From an uncultured Lachnospiraceae bacterium (GTDB lineage: Bacteria; Bacillota; Clostridia; Lachnospirales; Lachnospiraceae): DNA of 10,670 nt. Made by a program: the position numbers and the translations under genes. The stretch is taken from positions 1 through 10,670 of the forward strand of contig CAKQXY010000076.1 in NCBI GenBank assembly GCA_934292725.1, written 5' to 3'. The notes beneath the pieces were generated by a model that worked only from the letters and a program-made list of their open reading frames with translations, searched no databases and was not told the origin of the DNA. Of this stretch, positions 1-4,357 are shown piece by piece; position 1 is the first letter of the stretch; each line of letters begins with the position of its first letter.

Positions 1-273
1 ACACAGCTTGCCATTATGAAAAAAGGAAGTTTTTTATATTCCGGAAGCGTGAGTGGGTTGCTGGAAAATGCAAAGGGATGTGTTTGGAGTTGTACGGTAC
101 AAAATGCAGAAGAAGCCAGTTTGTTAGAAGCCAATTATTCTATTTCATCTAAGCAGTATGTAAAAAATGGAATTCATATGAAAGTATTAAGCAAAGGAAA
201 GCCAAATGAGAATTGTGTCCTGGATAATGATATCACTTTGGAAGATGCATATATTTATTTGACGAATAGCTAG
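1..273 (+). CDS. ABC transporter ATP-binding protein, C-terminal fragment (5' end outside window)
   Basis: The frame is open from base 1, so the gene starts upstream; the ATG at 16 is internal and not a start. The visible 90 codons begin TQLAIMKKGSFLYSGS, the strand-turn-strand that follows the H-loop in many ABC-2 type exporter ATPases ('..lkkG.l.ysG..'). They continue with a VWSCTV segment and end in LEDAYIYL, similar to the 'LED.f..l' tail of drug or antibiotic exporter ATPases. The Walker A, signature and Walker B motifs would lie upstream and cannot be checked. By family, the protein would sit on the inner face of the membrane and power a permease encoded nearby. No permease gene follows: the stop is succeeded at once by a terminator, so this is the last gene of its operon. 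The substrate cannot be told. Confidence 0.72.
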   Translation, partial: TQLAIMKKGSFLYSGSVSGLLENAKGCVWSCTVQNAEEASLLEANYSISSKQYVKNGIHMKVLSKGKPNENCVLDNDITLEDAYIYLTNS

Positions 274-282
274 AATTATTAA

Positions 283-309
283 GGCCCGCTGTTTGGCGGG
301 CCATTTTTT
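283..309 (+). terminator. Intrinsic terminator after the ABC ATPase gene
   Basis: A perfect 7-bp GC-rich stem GGCCCGC (283-289) / GCGGGCC (296-302) with a 6-base loop is followed by a run of six T (304-309). It starts 9 bases after the ABC stop codon. The convergent amidase gene ends at 328. On the minus strand the hairpin is followed by TTAATAATT, so it may also stop that transcript less efficiently. Confidence 0.9.
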
Positions 310-327
310 GCTGTCTTGCAATGACTG

Positions 328-1179
328 TCATGTTGTAATATAGGTGTCATATCCCGCAGCACGCAGACGATATTCCATGCGGATTGCATTTTCCAATCGG
401 GAGAATGCGCCAACTTGAACCTTATACAAGTCGCCATCCATTAAAATAAAAGCTGGAAATCCTTCTTCTGTAAGCTGAGAATTTAATTCGTAGGCATAAT
501 TTCTGTTTTTAAAGGCCCCGACTTGAACACGGTAAAGTTTGGAGGCAGGTGTATTGTCAGATAGAGGAGAAGGCGGTCGTTCATTTTGACTGCTGTTGGA
601 GCTTTCAGGCGGATAAGAGGCTGATGAGATTGAATCAGGCAGCTGACCCTCATTCCTAAGTGTTTCCAGTATTCCATTTGAAATTGCAGCAGCTATTTCC
701 TCAAACTCATCGTCAAATTTTAGATTGTCAGCATCATTGTCGATAAAACCAGTTTCAATTAAAACAGCAGGCATGCGAGAACGGCGAAGAATTGCAAGGC
801 CGGGGCGCTCAATTACGCCAATATCGCGAAAGCCAAGTGCGGCAAGCTCTCTGTTAATATCGCGTGCCATTTGTGCAGCTACGCCGCGGTCAGCATAGAC
901 TAGTGTTTCAATGCCAGATGCGTTTCCTGCAATTGGCGAAGCATTTCTGTGAAAGGAGATCAGATAATCAGCACCGCTTTCATTTGCAATCATTGCTTTT
1001 CTGTAAGGACTGTCGTAAACATCATCTGTGCGTGTGTACAAAACATCAACACCGTTTTGAGATAGCAGTTCACCGACAGCAAGAGCTAGTCTAAGATTGT
1101 CATCTTTTTCCTGTCTTCCCTTATAGACAGCACCGGGATCCATTCCGCCGTGGCCGGGATCAATAATAACAGTTGGCAT
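328..1179 (-). CDS. N-acetylmuramoyl-L-alanine amidase (Amidase_3) with C-terminal SPOR domain, CwlC-like
   Basis: This 283-residue zinc amidase would cut the bond between N-acetylmuramic acid and L-alanine in peptidoglycan. The catalytic domain spans about residues 1-175. It shows DPGHGG with zinc ligand H10, E24 in GRQEK, H77 in SFHRNA, and the catalytic E142 in ETGFIDN. A Ser/Pro/Asn-rich linker (about 178-212) leads to a SPOR domain made of two similar repeats, LYRVQVGAF (215-223) and LYKVQVGAF (251-259). SPOR domains bind glycan strands that lack stem peptides. There is no signal peptide, since the protein starts directly at the first beta strand. The same architecture, with no leader, is that of Bacillus subtilis CwlC, a mother-cell lysis enzyme made late in sporulation. 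GAGGA at 1187-1191 lies 7 bases before the ATG. A sigma-K-like promoter sits upstream. It is divergent from nudC and convergent with the ABC gene. The enzyme class is near certain; the sporulation role is inferred. Confidence 0.93.
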   Translation of the reverse strand: MPTVIIDPGHGGMDPGAVYKGRQEKDDNLRLALAVGELLSQNGVDVLYTRTDDVYDSPYRKAMIANESGADYLISFHRNASPIAGNASGIETLVYADRGVAAQMARDINRELAALGFRDIGVIERPGLAILRRSRMPAVLIETGFIDNDADNLKFDDEFEEIAAAISNGILETLRNEGQLPDSISSASYPPESSNSSQNERPPSPLSDNTPASKLYRVQVGAFKNRNYAYELNSQLTEEGFPAFILMDGDLYKVQVGAFSRLENAIRMEYRLRAAGYDTYITT

Positions 1180-1208
1180 GTAGGAATCCTCAAAAAGTTT
1201 GCTCCTTA

Positions 1209-1237
1209 TATGGTATGTTTGTTTATATGTTGTGGTT
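1209..1237 (-). promoter_or_regulatory. Candidate sigma-K (mother-cell) promoter for the amidase
   Basis: Read on the minus strand, AACC (1237-1234) is followed after 16 bases by CATACCATA (1217-1209). As remembered from B. subtilis, the sigma-K consensus is mACm, 16-17 bases, CATAnnnTA, and every specified base fits. The expected start near 1202 leaves a leader of about 23 bases with a Shine-Dalgarno site. The -10 also partly fits sigma-E. The agreement with a CwlC-type product raises the odds, but the motif is short and the region is AT-rich. Confidence 0.5.
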
Positions 1238-1238
1238 C

Positions 1239-1250
1239 CTGTTTAAACAG
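1239..1250. repeat. 12-bp perfect palindrome in the amidase/nudC divergent region
   Basis: CTGTTTAAACAG is self-complementary. The arms continue as GTT (1235-1237) and AAC (1251-1253) once a single extra C at 1238 is skipped. It lies between two divergent genes. It is just upstream of a possible nudC -10 (TATGAT, 1262-1267) and next to the -35 of the amidase promoter. It could be an operator; no regulator can be named. Confidence 0.35.
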
Positions 1251-1291
1251 AACTAATTGCATATGATTTGTAACTGTGATAGGATATTTGC

Positions 1292-1297
1292 AGGAGG
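1292..1297 (+). promoter_or_regulatory. Ribosome binding site that sets the nudC start
   Basis: AGGAGG lies 8 bases before the ATG at 1306. The frame is open further back to a GTG at 1276, but that codon has no Shine-Dalgarno site and lies upstream of this one, so the ATG is chosen. Confidence 0.85.
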
Positions 1298-1305
1298 AAA
1301 AAAAC

Positions 1306-2226
1306 ATGATACAGGATATTACACCACATCAATATGATAATCATTACATTGAATATCAGCCACAAATCACAGATTTTTGTATTTGCATAAAGGATGGAAC
1401 AGCGCTGTTATGCCAAGATAAAAAAGAAAAGAACAGCTGGTACATACCAACATTCAAGGAACTTGCAGAGCCGCTTTACGGTGCTGTTTATTTATTTGCC
1501 ATTGACGGAAGACATTATTTTTTAAAGCAGATGACAGGGAAGGACGATACGGGATTGATTGAGGATGAGAGCAACATGACATCTGGTCCATCAGATCGCT
1601 TACAGGCACTTGAAAATACAAAAGGACTTACGGGAGCATGGAAAAACAGACGTGATATGCGTGAGATAATGCCTCGTTTTATTGCTTTTGCAGGAATTAC
1701 GGCGCTTCAGCTTGATGGTTGGTATAGAAACAATCGTTACTGCGGTCACTGCGGTGGTTCATTAAAGAAAGATCATAAGGAGCGTATGCTTTATTGTGAG
1801 AAGTGCGGCAGCCGAGTGTATCCGCGAATAAATCCGGCAGTTATTATTGCTGTAACGAAGGGGTCAAAGCTTCTTATGACAAAGTATGCAGGAAGAACAT
1901 ATACCAGATATGCACTTGTAGCAGGCTTTACCGAGATTGGAGAGACACTTGAGCAGACAGTAGCAAGAGAAGTAATGGAAGAGACAGGTATTAGAGTAAA
2001 GAATCTTCGCTATTACAAGAGTCAGCCGTGGTCATTTACAGACACGCTTCTGACTGGATTTTTCTGTGAGGCAGATGGCGAACAGGATATTCGTCTTGAT
2101 AAGGAAGAACTCGCTGTTGCCGAGTGGATCGAGCGCGACAAAATTGATCAGGCTCAGGATTCTTATGATGACCTGAGCCTGACAAATGAAATGATATGTT
2201 ATTTTCGTGATCACAAGGATGTATGA
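1306..2226 (+). CDS. nudC: NAD(+)/NADH pyrophosphatase (Nudix hydrolase NudC)
   Basis: The protein has 306 residues. By family it hydrolyses NADH or NAD+ to NMN(H) and AMP; E. coli NudC also removes NAD caps from RNA. After a divergent N-terminal domain there is a zinc ribbon C146-x2-C149-x14-C164-x2-C167. The RINPAVIIAV strand follows, then a perfect Nudix box from G207 to I229 (GX5EX7REUXEEXGU, with E213, R221, E222, E225, E226). Ten residues later is S239-QPW-SFTDTLL, the position of the NudC family motif SQPWPFPxS. The SQPW part is kept, but both later prolines are replaced (S243, T245). The zinc ribbon plus this motif separates it from other Nudix enzymes. It is divergent from the amidase and converges with aroC across 17 bases, with no terminator visible between them. 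The promoter is unclear; TATGAT at 1262 is the best -10. Confidence 0.93.
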   Translation: MIQDITPHQYDNHYIEYQPQITDFCICIKDGTALLCQDKKEKNSWYIPTFKELAEPLYGAVYLFAIDGRHYFLKQMTGKDDTGLIEDESNMTSGPSDRLQALENTKGLTGAWKNRRDMREIMPRFIAFAGITALQLDGWYRNNRYCGHCGGSLKKDHKERMLYCEKCGSRVYPRINPAVIIAVTKGSKLLMTKYAGRTYTRYALVAGFTEIGETLEQTVAREVMEETGIRVKNLRYYKSQPWSFTDTLLTGFFCEADGEQDIRLDKEELAVAEWIERDKIDQAQDSYDDLSLTNEMICYFRDHKDV

Positions 2227-2243
2227 TGCGATTATACACTTGC

Positions 2244-3341
2244 TTATTTGTGATAGAAGCGAAGCACACCGTCCATCTGTGATGTCATATTGAGAAGCAG
2301 ACTGTCTGCAATGGTAAGCGCACACATCGCCTCAACGACAACAACAGCGCGAGGAACAATCAATGGATCATGACGACCTTTGATCGTCAGTTCCATCGGT
2401 TCTTTATTGCGTGAAATTGTCTGCTGAGGACGGAAGATCGAAGGTGTAGGCTTAACTGCTGCACGAACAATAATGGTATCACCATCACTTATACCGCCCA
2501 GGATGCCGCCTGCATGGTTGGTTTTCTTGGCGGTATTTCCATCCTCATTAATATAGAAGGAATCGTTATTTTCTGAGCCAACTGAATGTGCTGCTGCGAA
2601 GCCATCACCGATTTCAATTCCCTTAACAGCACCGATAGAGACAAGCGCTTTAGAAAGATTAGCATCAAGCTTTTCAAATACAGGATCGCCAAGGCCTGCT
2701 GGAACACCTGTGATACGGCATTCAATTACACCGCCGGAAGATTCCTTTTCTTCCATCATGCGGTCAACATATTCTTGTGCCATTGCAGTAGCTTCTGCAT
2801 CTGGCAGATGGAATGGATTGTTGTCAATCTCTTCTGGACAAAATGTTTTAGCCACAACAGGTCCAATAGATGAGGCATAGGCAGTAATAGAGATGCCAAG
2901 CTGCTCTAAAAGCTTCATAGCCACAGCACCGCCTGCCACACGTCCGATTGTCTCACGACCGGAGGAGCGTCCGCCGCCGCGATAATCGCGAAAACCATAT
3001 TTTTGATCAAATGTATAATCAGCATGACCAGGGCGATAGCTGTTTGCAATTTCAGAATAATCTTTGGAACGCTGTGTCTCATTAATTACTTCCATAGCAA
3101 TTGGTGTACCAGTTGTGCGTTCCTCAAATATACCTGAGAGAATATGAACGCGATCTGCCTCATTTCGCGGGGTAGAGTAGCGTGATTGTCCTGGACGTCT
3201 GCGGTTTAGCTGCATTTGGATATCTTCTTCTGAGAGAAAAAGTCCTGCCGGACAGCCATCGACGACAACGCCGATTGAAGGACCGTGTGACTCGCCCCAA
3301 GTAGTAATACGAAAAATGGTGCCGAAGGATGAACCTGCCAT
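2244..3341 (-). CDS. aroC: Chorismate synthase
   Basis: The protein has 365 residues, the usual bacterial length. It catalyses the last step of the shikimate pathway, converting 5-enolpyruvylshikimate-3-phosphate to chorismate with reduced FMN, in the cytoplasm. All three family signatures are present: GESHG with H19, RPGHADYTFDQKYGFRDYRG with H106 leading into GGGRSSGRETIGR (about 122-134), and KGRHDPLIVPRAVVVVEAM near the C-terminus. H19 and H106 match the two catalytic histidines of the family. The ATG at 3341 follows AAGGCAGG on the minus strand. No other shikimate genes are nearby. The gene lies 51 bases downstream of the DUF4250 gene with no terminator between, so it may be transcribed from the arsR promoter as well as its own. 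It converges with nudC. Confidence 0.97.
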   Translation of the reverse strand: MAGSSFGTIFRITTWGESHGPSIGVVVDGCPAGLFLSEEDIQMQLNRRRPGQSRYSTPRNEADRVHILSGIFEERTTGTPIAMEVINETQRSKDYSEIANSYRPGHADYTFDQKYGFRDYRGGGRSSGRETIGRVAGGAVAMKLLEQLGISITAYASSIGPVVAKTFCPEEIDNNPFHLPDAEATAMAQEYVDRMMEEKESSGGVIECRITGVPAGLGDPVFEKLDANLSKALVSIGAVKGIEIGDGFAAAHSVGSENNDSFYINEDGNTAKKTNHAGGILGGISDGDTIIVRAAVKPTPSIFRPQQTISRNKEPMELTIKGRHDPLIVPRAVVVVEAMCALTIADSLLLNMTSQMDGVLRFYHK

Positions 3342-3392
3342 AAAAACCTGCCTTTCTGTGCAAAAAATCAGCTTTGTTTGTATGAAATATAT

Positions 3393-3572
3393 TTAAACAA
3401 ATTGATTGGATGTTTCATCATAATAGTAATCAATCTGAGCTAGTGTGCTGCAGAGTGTTTGTTTATCTGCGCTTAAACTGCTGCATAGTTCGTCAAGATT
3501 TGGATAAAAATCGCGAAGCTGCGTATTGATATAGCTTAAAAGAATTACTGGATCTTTAGGTAAAACAGTCAT
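3393..3572 (-). CDS. DUF4250 family small protein
   Basis: This 59-residue protein begins MTVLPKDPVILLSYINTQLRDFYPNLDELC and ends YYYDETSNQFV. The LPKDP..LLSYINTxLRDFY start and the Y-Y-D-x-x-x-N-Q-F end match my memory of DUF4250, a short family of unknown function found mainly in Clostridia. It has no signal peptide or membrane segment and looks like a small soluble helical protein. The frame stays open upstream to 3773, but that part overlaps the ArsR gene in another frame. AGGAGG (3579-3584) sits 6 bases before the ATG at 3572 and decides the start. It is 13 bases downstream of the ArsR stop, so the two are almost certainly co-transcribed. The function is unknown. Confidence 0.85.
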   Translation of the reverse strand: MTVLPKDPVILLSYINTQLRDFYPNLDELCSSLSADKQTLCSTLAQIDYYYDETSNQFV

Positions 3573-3578
3573 GAAAAG

Positions 3579-3584
3579 CCTCCT
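3579..3584 (-). promoter_or_regulatory. Ribosome binding site of the DUF4250 gene
   Basis: AGGAGG on the minus strand lies 6 bases before the ATG (3572) and just past the ArsR stop codon. It fixes the small gene as starting at 3572 and not at the earlier in-frame ATG at 3773. Confidence 0.85.
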
Positions 3585-3585
3585 A

Positions 3586-4032
3586 TTATTTATTGTCAGA
3601 ATGTGAGCAGCCGCATGAACAGGATTCATGCTGAAAATGTTCGCTCTGTGCGTGCGAAATTCCCTGACTGTCAAATTCACCGGGACAGCTGGTATGCAGG
3701 TAGCTGTCAACAAAATGATGAAGGAGCGCGGCCTGTGTGGTGGAGGCAATGTGATAATGTACTTCCTTTCCATGTCGGCTTCCTGTGATCAGCCCTGCAT
3801 CTTTTAGACAGCGAAGGTGATGTGAGACAGCTGGAGCACTCATGCCGACAGCAGCAGAGATATTAAGTACGCATTCCTCACTGTGGCACAGCAGCCAGAA
3901 AATCTGAAGACGTGTACCGTCACAAAGCTGCTTGAAGGCACTGGCCATATCTGCACAGGTATCTTTAGATGGCATTGCCTCAAGAACGTTGTGAATATCC
4001 CCGTGATTATGTGGGAGAATTGGAGTTGTCAT
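3586..4032 (-). CDS. ArsR/SmtB-family metal-responsive repressor with His- and Cys-rich ends
   Basis: The protein has 148 residues from the ATG at 4032. An alternative in-frame ATG at 4044 has AAGG only one base before it, so 4032 is preferred, though its own Shine-Dalgarno is distant. A winged helix covers about residues 24-100: FKQLCDGTRLQIFWLL, EECVLNIS, then the recognition helix MSAPAVSHHLRCLKDAGLI and the wing SRHGKEVHYHI. In place of the ArsR ELCVCDL site there is EECVLNI with one cysteine (C54). The alpha-5 zinc site of CzrA/SmtB is not clearly kept. Possible metal ligands lie at the ends instead: H8, H10 and H14 at the N-terminus, and C138, C140, C142 and H144 in a tail SCSCGCSH. By family it would release DNA when metal binds. 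It heads a cluster with DUF4250 and possibly aroC, and probably controls itself. No metal exporter gene is in view. The inducer is unknown. Confidence 0.88.
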   Translation of the reverse strand: MTTPILPHNHGDIHNVLEAMPSKDTCADMASAFKQLCDGTRLQIFWLLCHSEECVLNISAAVGMSAPAVSHHLRCLKDAGLITGSRHGKEVHYHIASTTQAALLHHFVDSYLHTSCPGEFDSQGISHAQSEHFQHESCSCGCSHSDNK

Positions 4033-4060
4033 ATAAATTACCATGCCTTTCCGTAATCTG

Positions 4061-4080
4061 CTTGTGTAAGCAGACACAAG
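4061..4080. repeat. Dyad upstream of the ArsR gene
   Basis: CTTGTGT (4061-4067) and ACACAAG (4074-4080) are a perfect 7-bp inverted repeat around 6 bases, about 30 bases before the ArsR start. It may be an operator for the ArsR protein or a hairpin in its mRNA leader. Confidence 0.45.
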
Positions 4081-4115
4081 TATGAGATTGCTGTTTCTAT
4101 AGTACATACAAAATA

Positions 4116-4131
4116 GCAAACGTATGTTTGC
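4116..4131. promoter_or_regulatory. Candidate ArsR operator
   Basis: GCAAAC (4116-4121) and GTTTGC (4126-4131) flank GTAT, a 6-4-6 dyad whose core AACGTATGTT resembles the SmtB-type operator core AACATATGTT. On the minus strand it overlaps TTGCAA (4132-4127), a possible -35 for the ArsR gene, which is where a repressor would act. Confidence 0.45.
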
Positions 4132-4242
4132 AAAATACAGCAAATTAGCAAGATTGATTGAGAAAAAACAAGAATCATCTAGCCATGTCATCTATTTTAC
4201 TATAGGAAAAATAAAAATACAAGATTTTTTAGGATTTTCCAC

Positions 4243-4270
4243 TTTACTAATTGCCAGATTATGTTATAAT
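4243..4270 (+). promoter_or_regulatory. ppdK promoter with extended -10
   Basis: TTTACT (4243-4248), 16 bases, then TGTTATAAT (4262-4270), which is a consensus TATAAT with the extended TGn. The expected transcript start near 4277 gives a leader of about 80 bases. It is the best promoter match in the 325-base ArsR/ppdK gap. Confidence 0.7.
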
Positions 4271-4279
4271 ATTAACAGA

Positions 4280-4314
4280 GTGTCTGTGAAAACAGTAAAG
4301 ATCTGTTTGGACAC
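4280..4314 (+). other. Stem-loop at the 5' end of the ppdK leader
   Basis: GTGTC (4280-4284) pairs with GACAC (4310-4314). Inside, AAACAG (4290-4295) pairs with CTGTTT (4303-4308) around a 7-base loop, with a lopsided internal loop between the two stems. It begins within a few bases of the expected transcript start and no T run follows, so it is more likely an mRNA-stabilising leader than a terminator. It matches no riboswitch that I know. Confidence 0.4.
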
Positions 4315-4345
4315 AAAAGAAAACCGGGAGCAATCCCTTATTTTT

Positions 4346-4351
4346 AGGAGG
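4346..4351 (+). promoter_or_regulatory. Ribosome binding site that sets the ppdK start
   Basis: AGGAGG lies 6 bases before the ATG at 4358. The frame is open back to an ATG at 4124, but that start lies upstream of the promoter and adds 78 residues foreign to the family. Confidence 0.92.
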
Positions 4352-4357
4352 TTTATA

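Noticed and set aside
864..1094. Plus-strand 76-codon frame inside the amidase
   Set aside because: Antisense shadow with Cys/His/Arg-rich composition and no ribosome site.
2032..2325. Minus-strand open frames across the nudC/aroC junction
   Set aside because: They lie over two well-supported convergent genes and show no protein family features.
3573..3773. Longer frame upstream of the DUF4250 start
   Set aside because: It overlaps the ArsR coding region in another frame, and the strong ribosome site fixes the start at 3572.
4033..4191. In-frame extension of the ArsR protein to 4191
   Set aside because: The extra residues (with LLYFANIRLLFC) come from an AT-rich region that contains the promoter and dyads; ArsR proteins start close to the PHNHGDIH segment.
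4124..4357. In-frame extension of ppdK back to an ATG at 4124
   Set aside because: It would start upstream of the extended -10 promoter, lacks a ribosome site and adds residues foreign to the family; the AGGAGG-preceded ATG at 4358 gives the family length.
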